Shown here piece by piece: positions 43,633 through 50,652 of a stretch of 64,000 nucleotides of DNA. This DNA is from Clostridiales bacterium (GTDB lineage Bacteria > Bacillota > Dethiobacteria > Dethiobacterales > Dethiobacteraceae). The notes below the pieces were generated by a model, which was given only the letters and a program-made list of their open reading frames with translations, ran no database searches and had not been told where the DNA came from. The position numbers and the translations under genes are program-made. Numbering within the stretch: position 1 is the first letter of the stretch; each line of letters starts with the position of its first letter. The stretch lies in NCBI GenBank assembly GCA_018335855.1, contig JAGXRM010000032.1, positions 58,579 through 122,578 of the forward strand, in the 5' to 3' direction.

Positions 43633-44476
43633 GCAACGTCACCCCCGTTACCTTGATGAAAATCTCCTCAAGCGTCGTTTCTCCGCTGTGGAGAGTCTCA
43701 ATATCCTTATCCCGCAATAACTCGAAAAACGCGGGGGTTTTAATCTCATCCATCGAAAACTCCCTGACAATCAGGTTCCCTTCTTCTTTATATTCGACCT
43801 TAACCGTGCGTTTGCCATACTTGATTTTCAGGTTGCGCGGTGTATCCACTTCGCGTAGCTTGCCATCTGCGATGAAGGCCACACGGTCACATAGCTCATC
43901 AATATCGCTCATAATGTGGCTGGTAATAAATACTGTACCTCCCTGTTTTTTGAACTCCAGTATCATGTCTTTCATAATGCGGGCATTGCCGGGATCAAGA
44001 CCGTTGGTGGGCTCATCTAAGAAGAGCATCTTTGGCTTGTTGAGCATTGCCCTGATAAAATTTAAGCGGATCTTCATACCCTTGGAAAATTCGCCTGCCT
44101 TTTTGTCGCGGTCATCCCATAAACCCATGCGTTTTAAAAGCGGTTCCACATCCACAGTCTGCTTATAGAGCTTTTTAAAAAACTCCAGATTCTCCATAGC
44201 CGTCAGCTTGGAGAAAGAAATAGGCATCTCAAATGATACACCGATATCCTGATAAAATTCGTCACGATAGCTTAACAGCGGCTTACCATAATATTCGATT
44301 TCACCCTCAAAATCTTTTAGAAGCTTAATCAGGATTTTTTGAGTCGTACTCTTCCCGGCAGCACTCGGCCCGAGAAAACCAAAAATCTCTCCATCCTGAA
44401 TTTCAAAGTCGATGCCATCAATCGTGTAGTCCTTGCTATTCGGGTATTTGAATTTAAGGTTTCTTACTTTAAACAC
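43625..44476 (-). CDS. ABC transporter ATP-binding protein
   Basis: 283 residues from a GTG at 44476, chosen for GGGAGGGA upstream. Walker A is 'GFLGPSAAGKSTTQKILIKL', the signature region is 'GEFSKGMKIRLNFIRAML' (SKGMK in place of SGGQ) and Walker B is 'MLFLDEPTNGLDPGNARIM'; the switch His is in 'VFITSHIMSDIDELCD'. It powers the two-permease exporter. The GTG lies inside the tetR reading frame, which ends 8 bases later, so translation is probably coupled. Confidence 0.9.
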   Translation of the reverse strand: MFKVRNLKFKYPNSKDYTIDGIDFEIQDGEIFGFLGPSAAGKSTTQKILIKLLKDFEGEIEYYGKPLLSYRDEFYQDIGVSFEMPISFSKLTAMENLEFFKKLYKQTVDVEPLLKRMGLWDDRDKKAGEFSKGMKIRLNFIRAMLNKPKMLFLDEPTNGLDPGNARIMKDMILEFKKQGGTVFITSHIMSDIDELCDRVAFIADGKLREVDTPRNLKIKYGKRTVKVEYKEEGNLIVREFSMDEIKTPAFFELLRDKDIETLHSGETTLEEIFIKVTGVTLRG

Positions 44477-45074
44477 GTGCAATCCCTCCCTTGATAATGT
44501 CATACATGTCTGCCATCTTTTTAAGCATCTCTTCTTCTGAGCCGTTTCTGTATATATCCTTAAGCAAATTGATGTTAAGTGTATACATCATTTCCACAAC
44601 AAGGTCGGAATTAATTTCCTGCCTAATAAGACCGCGTTGCTTATCACGCTCGACCATCCCTTTGATGATTGCTAAACCTTCCGTAGAAAGCGCACGGAGC
44701 TTGGCAATAAATTCGCTGTCATCAAGCTCCATCAGCAAACCTACCTGGTTGTAATCAGGTTTTGTCTTAGCCCATGTTAGCGCAACTCTGGTCATATGGA
44801 GAAAGTTTTCAAAAAAATCAGCATCAGGGTTCAAGGCTTCTGTATGGCTGAGAACTTCCAGTTTCTCCTTGCCGATTTCCATAATCATATAGAGGTAGAT
44901 GTCCTCTTTATCATTAAAATACTGATAGAAGCTCCCCCTGGATATCCCTGCGGTTTTAATGATCTGGTTGATGGAAGCCTCGCTGAACCGACGAGTTGAA
45001 AACTCCTGCACAGCAGCGTCAAAAATAATGCGTTTTTTTTCAGCACTGAGGTTATTAAAAGTATCTTTTGGCAC
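44469..45074 (-). CDS. TetR/AcrR family regulator of the ABC operon
   Basis: 201 residues from a GTG at 45074 with AAAGGAGG upstream. The N-terminal HTH is complete: 'RIIFDAAVQEFSTRRFSEAS', 'INQIIKTAGISRGSFYQYFN' and 'DKEDIYLYMI'. The C-terminal domain (50-201) is helical and would bind the ligand. It heads the operon TetR-ATPase-permease-permease-small membrane protein. Two overlapping palindromes at 45162-45197 cover its own -35 box, so autoregulation with induction by an exported compound is likely. Confidence 0.9.
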   Translation of the reverse strand: MPKDTFNNLSAEKKRIIFDAAVQEFSTRRFSEASINQIIKTAGISRGSFYQYFNDKEDIYLYMIMEIGKEKLEVLSHTEALNPDADFFENFLHMTRVALTWAKTKPDYNQVGLLMELDDSEFIAKLRALSTEGLAIIKGMVERDKQRGLIRQEINSDLVVEMMYTLNINLLKDIYRNGSEEEMLKKMADMYDIIKGGIARV

Positions 45075-45141
45075 ACTATTACCTCCTTTAAGCCACGAGA
45101 ACTCTCCTTAATATAGTCACCATTAGGGCTTCATCAACTAT

Positions 45142-45170
45142 ATAATAGCACAAAACATTCAATATGACAA
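45142..45170 (-). promoter_or_regulatory. Promoter of the tetR-ABC operon
   Basis: TTGTCA (45165-45170) and TATTAT (45142-45147) on the minus strand with 17 bases between. The -35 lies in the first operator palindrome. Confidence 0.7.
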
Positions 45171-45197
45171 CCCTGTCATATGACAATGTTGTCATAT
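45162..45197. promoter_or_regulatory. Two overlapping TetR-type operator palindromes
   Basis: 45162-45181 and 45178-45197 are both 20-bp palindromes of the form ATATGACAA...TGTCATAT sharing four bases. They lie upstream of tetR and overlap its -35 box. Confidence 0.8.
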
Positions 45198-45357
45198 ATT
45201 TTTCCCAAACTATCACAAAAAAGACTATCCGGCTTGATATAGCTTAAAAAATGTCGTTACCCTATATAAAGGTACTTTGCTCAAACTGGCTTCAGGGCAG
45301 GGAATACCCGTGGTGTGCAGAATAATATCAATAAATACACTTTAAGAGGTAACTCCG

Positions 45358-46131
45358 ATGTGCCTTATTCTCTTTGCCTACAATTACCATCCCGGTTATT
45401 CGTTGGCGCTTGCTGCCAACCGGGACGAATACTACGAAAGACCCACTGCGCAGGCTACGTTCTGGGACGATTGCCCGGACGTTCTGGCCGGCCGTGATTT
45501 GGCAGCGGGCGGCACCTGGCTTGGGATAACACGCACGGGACGCTTTGCCGCCCTGACCAACTACCGCGACCCGGCTCTGACAGTTAAAAATCCGCGCTCC
45601 CGGGGTCACCTGGTCAGCGACTACCTCTGCGGCAACCTTTCTCCCGGAGACTATATGGCGATGTTGTCAAAAAATAACTCTGAGTTTAACGGATTCAACC
45701 TGTTAGCAGGCGACAGCCAATCTCTGTGGCATTATTGCAACATAAAAGGCACTCCACAGCGCCTGCCCCCCGGTTTATACGGCCTGAGCAACCGTTTTTT
45801 AGACACCCCCTGGCCGAAAGTAGCCCGGGGCAAGGAAAACATGGTTCCCTGCCTGCGGTCCGAAACCATTGACGATAAAGAATTATTAAAATTACTGACT
45901 GACGACATTCCCGCCTGCGACAGTCAACTGCCCTGTACCGGAGTCGGCCTGGAGTGGGAACGAATCCTTTCCCCCATTTTTATTACTTCTGCAACGTACG
46001 GCACCCGTTCTTCCACAGTCCTGACCATTGACCTCGCCGGCACTGCCCGTTTTACAGAACGGACATATTTTGCTAATCTTCGCCGGCATCAGGAAGTTGT
46101 ACATGAATTCCCTTTTCATACATCACATTAA
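45358..46131 (+). CDS. NRDE family protein (TANGO2-like)
   Basis: 257 residues. It begins MCLILFAYNYHPGYSLALAA and continues 'NRDEYYERPTAQATFWDD', giving the NRDE motif with the N-terminal Cys exposed after Met removal, as in Ntn-hydrolase-like proteins. Further blocks are 'VLAGRDLAAGGTWLGITRTG' and 'FAALTNYRDP'. TANGO2 homologues are linked to acyl-CoA or heme handling, but the biochemistry is unsettled. GAGGTAA precedes the ATG. It stands alone. Confidence 0.88.
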   Translation: MCLILFAYNYHPGYSLALAANRDEYYERPTAQATFWDDCPDVLAGRDLAAGGTWLGITRTGRFAALTNYRDPALTVKNPRSRGHLVSDYLCGNLSPGDYMAMLSKNNSEFNGFNLLAGDSQSLWHYCNIKGTPQRLPPGLYGLSNRFLDTPWPKVARGKENMVPCLRSETIDDKELLKLLTDDIPACDSQLPCTGVGLEWERILSPIFITSATYGTRSSTVLTIDLAGTARFTERTYFANLRRHQEVVHEFPFHTSH

Positions 46132-46147
46132 ATTAGGTTTAATATAT

Positions 46148-46191
46148 AAAGGCGACACCAACGTGATAACGTATCACGTAGTGTCGCCTGA
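46148..46191. terminator. Long hairpin terminator
   Basis: AGGCGACAC (46150-46158) pairs with GTGTCGCCT (46181-46189) and an inner ACGTGAT/ATCACGT stem extends it. The T-rich tail is on the minus strand, after the secreted-protein gene; it may also stop the NRDE transcript. Confidence 0.82.
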
Positions 46192-46216
46192 TTGTTTCAA
46201 GGTTTGCTTCAATTAT

Positions 46217-47464
46217 TTATTGTTGAATCTTATTTCTGAATTTCGGATAGTAAAGCCACATGAACAGTGCAAGCACTGCAGTGAAGAGCAAAATGACCGG
46301 CAGGTAGATACGCTTGTTTTCAACTTCAGCAGCCTCCGCCAACGCAACCGTCTTTTCATTGGGGGCGCTACCGCGAAACATTATGGCGTCTTCCATTGTA
46401 GTATAGTACTCCTCAAAAACACTGGCCACGGAAGACAGTTCAGCTATGTCGCGGATTTGCTCCACTGACAAATCTGCCGATATGGAAGTGACGTTATCAC
46501 GGTAAGAAACGCCCATCCCTTCTAGGAATGCCCGAATTTCCGCCAGTGAAGAAGCTACAGACAAAAGCCTGATTTGCTCTAACTCTTCCCAAAATACTTG
46601 AAATTCCTGCCGATATTCTTCATCGGGCATATCGGTATCCGGCCTATCCATGGGCGATGATCCCACCAATTTTTCATCAGACACCTCTGCTTTGACGGCA
46701 GGTTCCATAATCATCTTGTCCGAAACACCATTCCCGGATGAAGTAGAGCTTTCGCCGGGATCAGGAAGGGCATAGCCGTAAGTATCGGACAGAATCCCCG
46801 GCAGAGTCATTCCCTTAGACAGCTCAGGATACTTTTTCTGTAACGCTGCAAACTCTGCTCTCAGAGTCTCCGTTTCCAAAGGCATCGGCCTAATCCAGAC
46901 CGAAATGATTTCTGATGCCGACAATCCCTGCAGCTTTTGATACAGCGAAACATCGAGCTTGCCGGCTTCCCGTTGTAGCCGTTCCCATTCCTGTTGCGCC
47001 AAACTCCGCTCGGCCTCATAATATTTATCCATCTGATCCAGTTCCAGAATCTCGCCAGTCTTCAAGCGGATGTAGACTCCACCGTAAAGATAACCGTCAT
47101 CCATGATATCCCGGGGAGGTATCGGTAAAATAGCAGGCCTGGTTGCACCGGTGTCTGCGGGCATGTCGGGAGCAGGCAGAGGCATTGGCTCTGGTGCCGG
47201 TAAAATCCTCGGCGCTTCCTCTCCAGGGAAACCCGGCGCCTTTTTTCCTTCGAGAACAATGTCATACTTCGCGAACCAGAAAGACTCCGCCGTAAACTCC
47301 AGATCAATAGTACCACCTTCATGCAGCGCAATTCTTTCTTCCGGAACTCCATATTTCTCCGTCAGGTATACCAGAGCGCTCTCCCGGTAACCAGAACCCA
47401 AAACCGGCACCATCGAAGCAACCAGCATCAAAAATATCAGCATCAGAGAAAATATTTTCCGCAT
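46217..47464 (-). CDS. Exported, C-terminally anchored protein of unknown function
   Basis: 415 residues from the ATG at 47464 with GGGGGCG upstream. It has a signal peptide (residues 1-22, ending near VLGSG), an extracellular part with a Pro-rich linker (about 75-110) and a C-terminal membrane helix (about 385-407) followed by YPKFRNKIQQ. Residues 325-365 ('LAEIRAFLEGMGVSYRDNVT', then SISADLSVEQIRDIAELSSV) look like the I9/prodomain fold of subtilases, but this is only a resemblance. No cysteine or metal motif. Its neighbours do not suggest a role. Confidence 0.72.
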   Translation of the reverse strand: MRKIFSLMLIFLMLVASMVPVLGSGYRESALVYLTEKYGVPEERIALHEGGTIDLEFTAESFWFAKYDIVLEGKKAPGFPGEEAPRILPAPEPMPLPAPDMPADTGATRPAILPIPPRDIMDDGYLYGGVYIRLKTGEILELDQMDKYYEAERSLAQQEWERLQREAGKLDVSLYQKLQGLSASEIISVWIRPMPLETETLRAEFAALQKKYPELSKGMTLPGILSDTYGYALPDPGESSTSSGNGVSDKMIMEPAVKAEVSDEKLVGSSPMDRPDTDMPDEEYRQEFQVFWEELEQIRLLSVASSLAEIRAFLEGMGVSYRDNVTSISADLSVEQIRDIAELSSVASVFEEYYTTMEDAIMFRGSAPNEKTVALAEAAEVENKRIYLPVILLFTAVLALFMWLYYPKFRNKIQQ

Positions 47465-47526
47465 ACATTCGCCCCCCATATCTGTTATGTATACTTGGAC
47501 GACGATTTGAGAAAAATGTTCCGCAC

Positions 47527-47598
47527 CAATGGACAAGAGGACAGGTTTTTTGTCCCAAATAGCATAATGCTACGGCATCCTGTTACCTTGTCCCATTG
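47527..47598. repeat. GGACAAG/CTTGTCC repeat, another member of the short palindrome set
   Basis: CAATGGACAAG (47527-47537) is mirrored by CTTGTCCCATTG (47587-47598), and GGACAGG...TTGTCCC sits inside (47539-47556). It lies between the exported protein and the CGAxxG protein, and resembles the 54.1 kb element. Confidence 0.65.
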
Positions 47599-47973
47599 CT
47601 AGAGAATTTCCTCTAAAATTTCTGCTGCATTTCTCACATAGTCTGCACATAAGGTAGTGATCAACTGTCTTTCCTTAAACTCTTTCATACCTTCTTCAGT
47701 GCTGATATTGCACCCCAGCAGTTCGGAACAGACGGTAGATTTATTTTTTTCCTTAAACTTTTTAGCAAACTCGCGTACTTTTGCATATGTCTCTTCTTTC
47801 GTTACCGGGTCAAGTTCTGCCGTTGCATATTTTAGGCCGATTACCATATATGCCCCTGATATTTTTAATGCAGTCTCTTTGTCCAATCCTAACTCTGGCG
47901 AATAGCTAGAAAAAATCGCCTGGGAACAGCTAAAGCCTTCTCGGAAGCAATTTGCTGCCTCATTAACTTTCAA
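47599..47973 (-). CDS. C_GCAxxG_C_C family redox protein with central motif deleted
   Basis: 124 residues; the start appears to be a TTG at 47973 with no good ribosome site. The family pattern is clear on both sides ('NEAANCFREGFSCSQAIFSS', 'GLDKETALKI' and then 'GAYMVIGLKYA', 'VREFAKKFKEKNKSTVCSEL', 'LCADYVRNAAEILEEIL'). The middle, where relatives have the glycine-rich FGGG segment and the conserved CGAxxG cysteine, is missing: ALKIS is joined directly to GAYMVIG. About 18-20 residues seem deleted in frame. Three of the four defining cysteines remain. It may be a decayed gene. Confidence 0.7.
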   Translation of the reverse strand: MKVNEAANCFREGFSCSQAIFSSYSPELGLDKETALKISGAYMVIGLKYATAELDPVTKEETYAKVREFAKKFKEKNKSTVCSELLGCNISTEEGMKEFKERQLITTLCADYVRNAAEILEEIL

Positions 47974-48369
47974 ATGGAACGTAGGATCTCCATTTTAGAG
48001 CCCGGGGGTTATATCATTTATTACTTCTTCGTAATCCTTATTGTTCTGTTAGCCTTCACCGCGGGGAAAAGGGCCTTCTGCCACTATGTCTGCTGGATAG
48101 CTCCCTTTATGGTTATCGGAAATAAAATAAAAAGCCGCATCGGGCTTCCTACCCTTAGCATTATAGCGGAAGAAGACAAATGCATTGGCTGCAAAAGGTG
48201 CAATAACAGCTGCCCGATGAGCCTTCCCGTGGAGGAATTCGTCCGCCAGGGATCATTAAATCATTCGGAATGTATTCTCTGCGGAGAGTGCATCGACGGG
48301 TGCCCCAAAGAGGCTTTAACGTTTTCCTTTGGCCGAAAGGCGAAACATATCCCCAATAAAATCCTCTAG
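47974..48369 (+). pseudogene. N-terminally truncated 4Fe-4S membrane ferredoxin (NapH/YccM-like)
   Basis: 131 residues from an ATG that lacks a ribosome site. It has one membrane helix (residues 12-30), the 'RAFCHYVCWIAPFMVIGNKI' block, and two clusters, 'CIGCKRCNNSCPMSLPVEEF' and 'CILCGECIDGCPKEAL'. Intact relatives of this type, as I recall, have further membrane helices before this point, so the front is missing. It starts exactly where the opposite CGAxxG gene starts, at a probable rearrangement junction. Its 3' end overlaps the end of the mutase small subunit gene by 54 bases on the opposite strand. Confidence 0.65.
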
Positions 48370-48717
48370 TGTATCCAGCGACTCTCCCGGTGTATAAATA
48401 CAGGCCACTCCCAACTCGTGCAGTTTCACTTTGTCCTGCTTCGGTATCGTCCCTCCCAGGACGACAGGAATGTCTTTCATCTCCATATCCTGCAGCAGCT
48501 GCATAAACTTCGACATTAATACAATATGGCTGCCGGACAGCATGCTGACGCCGATCATGCAGGGGTCTTCCTGGACAGCAGCTTCAACCAACTGCTCAGG
48601 CGTCTGGTTTCCCACATATACAACCTCAAACCCTTTTTCCATTAAATATTTTGCCACCACGGCTGCACCCCTCCAGTGAGCATCCAACCCTAACTTCCCA
48701 AGCAAAACCTTGCGCAT
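48316..48717 (-). CDS. B12-binding small subunit of an acyl-CoA mutase
   Basis: 133 residues from the ATG at 48717, with GAAGGAG 8 bases upstream. The cobalamin motif DxHxxG is present as 'GKLGLDAHWRGAAVVAKYLM', followed by 'GFEVVYVGNQTPEQLVEAAV', 'GVSMLSGSHIVLMSKFMQLL' and 'PVVLGGTIPKQDKVKLHELG', the S-L and GG parts of the B12 fold. It supplies the adenosylcobalamin site to the large subunit immediately upstream. The two-gene arrangement resembles IcmA/IcmB or HcmA/HcmB rather than the fused mutase. Confidence 0.93.
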   Translation of the reverse strand: MRKVLLGKLGLDAHWRGAAVVAKYLMEKGFEVVYVGNQTPEQLVEAAVQEDPCMIGVSMLSGSHIVLMSKFMQLLQDMEMKDIPVVLGGTIPKQDKVKLHELGVACIYTPGESLDTLEDFIGDMFRLSAKGKR

Positions 48718-48735
48718 CTGCAACACTCCTTCCAA

Positions 48736-50400
48736 TTAAAGTGGCAGTTTCCAACCGCCCTTATATCTCCTGAACACATTGCATACTTCTTCCAGTGTCG
48801 CTCTGTTTTTTACCGCTTCCAGCACAGCGGGCATCACATTTCTCTCTTCCAGACAGGCGTTTCTTATTTTCTCCAGACAAATATCCACCACCCTGGCGTC
48901 CCTGCTCTGACGCAGGGCACTTAACTTTTGTTTTTGCTTTTGCAGTATATCCGGTGCTCGGAATATCTCAATCTCCGGTTCATCATCGTGCTTAAAACAA
49001 TTTGAGCCCACCACTTTCTGTTCCCCTGAACGGACTCTTTTAAAGTGTTCGTTTGCTGCCTTGGTTATCACGTCATGAATCATGCCCGTCTCCACGGCAG
49101 CCACCATTCCACCGACTGCTGTAATTTCGCTGACAAATTCTTCAATTTTCTTTTCCAGTTCACAGGTTAGCGTTTCCACAAAATATGATCCGCCGAGAGG
49201 ATCAGCAGTGTATGCGGCATTTGTTTCATGCAAAATAATCTGCTGCGTCCTTAATGCTACGATAGCAGCTTCCTCGGTAGGTATTGCCAGCGCTTCATCG
49301 TAGCCGTTGACATGGATAGACTGAGCTCCGCCGAGTACGGCAGCCAGGGCCTGGTATGCAGAACGCGTTATATTATTAAGCGGTTGCTGTGGTGTCAGGG
49401 ATGCCCCGGACGTCTGCACATGAAATCTTAATGTCTGGCTGTTCTTTTTAATAGCCCCATATCTTTCTGTCAGCAACTTGAACCATATTCTCCGGGCTGC
49501 ACGGTATTTTGCCACTTCTTCAAAGAAATCGCTGTCTGCTGAGAAAAAAACAGATAGCCTTGGGGCAAAATCGTCTATACTGTAGCCGCGTCTCAACATT
49601 TCTTCAATCGTAGCGATTGCATTGGCAATAACCATCCCTACTTCCTGGATAGCATTCACACCTGATTCTCTGTAGTTATAACCGGTATAACTGATTGGAT
49701 GCCAGCGTGGCACATTGCCGGCACAAAATTCAACAATATCCGTGCTTAATTTAAACGAAAAATGAGGCTGCAAAATATCAGGGGCTGTAGTAATTGCCGT
49801 TTCCATTAAGAAGTCATTCTGGTTTGTGCCACCTAAACAGTCCCACGGTATTCCTCTTTCTTCTGCCATAGCCAGGTACATAGCAAATACAGGCACAGCC
49901 ATCACTGGGTTGCACACTACAAGGGAGACGCTGACTTCATTAATGGGGATGTCTTTAAATAACAAATGCATATCCTCGATAGAGTCAATGGCCACACCTC
50001 CCTGCCCCAAATCTGCTTCTGCGACAGGATTATCTGAGTCGTATCCCCTAAGCGTTGGATAATCAAACACTCCATTAATCCCGGTCGCGCCATTCGCGAT
50101 TAAAAACCGGTATCTTTCATTGGTATCCACTGCACTGCCGTAACCTGCCAACTGTCGGAAAGTCCAGGGTTGGGTTCGGTACATCAGGGGATATATTCCC
50201 CTTGTATATGGAGGACTGCCGGGGGAACCCAACTGACTGTGATTAAAAGCTTTACAATCATCTGGTGTATAGCAAGGCTGTATCTCTATTCCGGACTTGC
50301 TCGTAAAGCTTCTGTCCTTAGCTTTCCTCTTCAACAAAGCTTCTTGCTGCATTTGTAGCAGGCACAGGGAAGAACTTGAAAATAAATGGTTTTCTGACAT
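48736..50400 (-). CDS. Acyl-CoA mutase large subunit, methylmalonyl-CoA mutase family, divergent
   Basis: 554 residues from the ATG at 50400 with AAAGGAG upstream. The TIM-barrel is recognisable by 'PLMYRTQPWTFRQLAGYGSA', 'LRGYDSDNPVAEADLGQGGV', 'LGGTNQNDFLMETAI', 'GGAQSIHVNGYDEALAIPTE' and the C-terminal helices. It rearranges the carbon skeleton of an acyl-CoA using the B12 subunit. By remembered alignment, the methylmalonyl-binding Arg (R207 of the P. shermanii enzyme) is Thr here ('NDFLMETAITTAP'), and the conserved active-site His of 'SGYHxxE' is Asn ('TGYNYRESG'). The segment 'GATGINGVFDYPTLRGYDSD' also departs from the usual 'SVAFD'. The substrate is therefore probably not methylmalonyl-CoA. 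No MeaB chaperone is adjacent. Confidence 0.85.
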   Translation of the reverse strand: MSENHLFSSSSLCLLQMQQEALLKRKAKDRSFTSKSGIEIQPCYTPDDCKAFNHSQLGSPGSPPYTRGIYPLMYRTQPWTFRQLAGYGSAVDTNERYRFLIANGATGINGVFDYPTLRGYDSDNPVAEADLGQGGVAIDSIEDMHLLFKDIPINEVSVSLVVCNPVMAVPVFAMYLAMAEERGIPWDCLGGTNQNDFLMETAITTAPDILQPHFSFKLSTDIVEFCAGNVPRWHPISYTGYNYRESGVNAIQEVGMVIANAIATIEEMLRRGYSIDDFAPRLSVFFSADSDFFEEVAKYRAARRIWFKLLTERYGAIKKNSQTLRFHVQTSGASLTPQQPLNNITRSAYQALAAVLGGAQSIHVNGYDEALAIPTEEAAIVALRTQQIILHETNAAYTADPLGGSYFVETLTCELEKKIEEFVSEITAVGGMVAAVETGMIHDVITKAANEHFKRVRSGEQKVVGSNCFKHDDEPEIEIFRAPDILQKQKQKLSALRQSRDARVVDICLEKIRNACLEERNVMPAVLEAVKNRATLEEVCNVFRRYKGGWKLPL

Positions 50401-50455
50401 GTTCAAACTCCTTTCTATGTTTTAGGGCTTAGTTTTCTGAATATTCTGTATCAAT

Positions 50456-50471
50456 TGCAAGAGTTGCGCCA
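50456..50471 (-). promoter_or_regulatory. Sigma-54 promoter of the mutase operon
   Basis: On the minus strand TGGCGC, five bases, TTGCA, that is GG-N10-GC, the invariant spacing of -24/-12 promoters. The mutase ATG is about 55 bases downstream. Confidence 0.82.
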
Positions 50472-50537
50472 ACTACCAGCGAAACGCCATATAGCCCGGA
50501 ATAAAGGCAAACACAGAATAAAAAAAGAAAGCACCTA

Positions 50538-50645
50538 TTGCATATTTGCAAACAGGGCTTTACTTGTTTTATGCGTTCCTTTACAGAACGCCTATTGTTC
50601 AGTTATATTGGGTTTTGCAAATCTGCAATACATATTTGCAAAACC
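50538..50645. promoter_or_regulatory. Candidate enhancer (activator) sites for the sigma-54 regulator
   Basis: A perfect 12-bp inverted repeat, GGTTTTGCAAAT (50611-50622) and ATTTGCAAAACC (50634-50645), and a near-palindrome TTGCATATTTGCAA at 50538-50551. They share TTTGCAA and lie about 70-190 bases upstream of the -24/-12 promoter, the usual range for such sites. Confidence 0.65.
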
Positions 50646-50652
50646 ACAAGTG

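Noticed and set aside
42179..45074. Bacteriocin or lantibiotic biosynthesis cluster with ABC exporter
   Set aside because: No precursor peptide, modifying enzyme or immunity gene is visible; the operon only holds TetR, an ATPase, two permeases and a small membrane protein.
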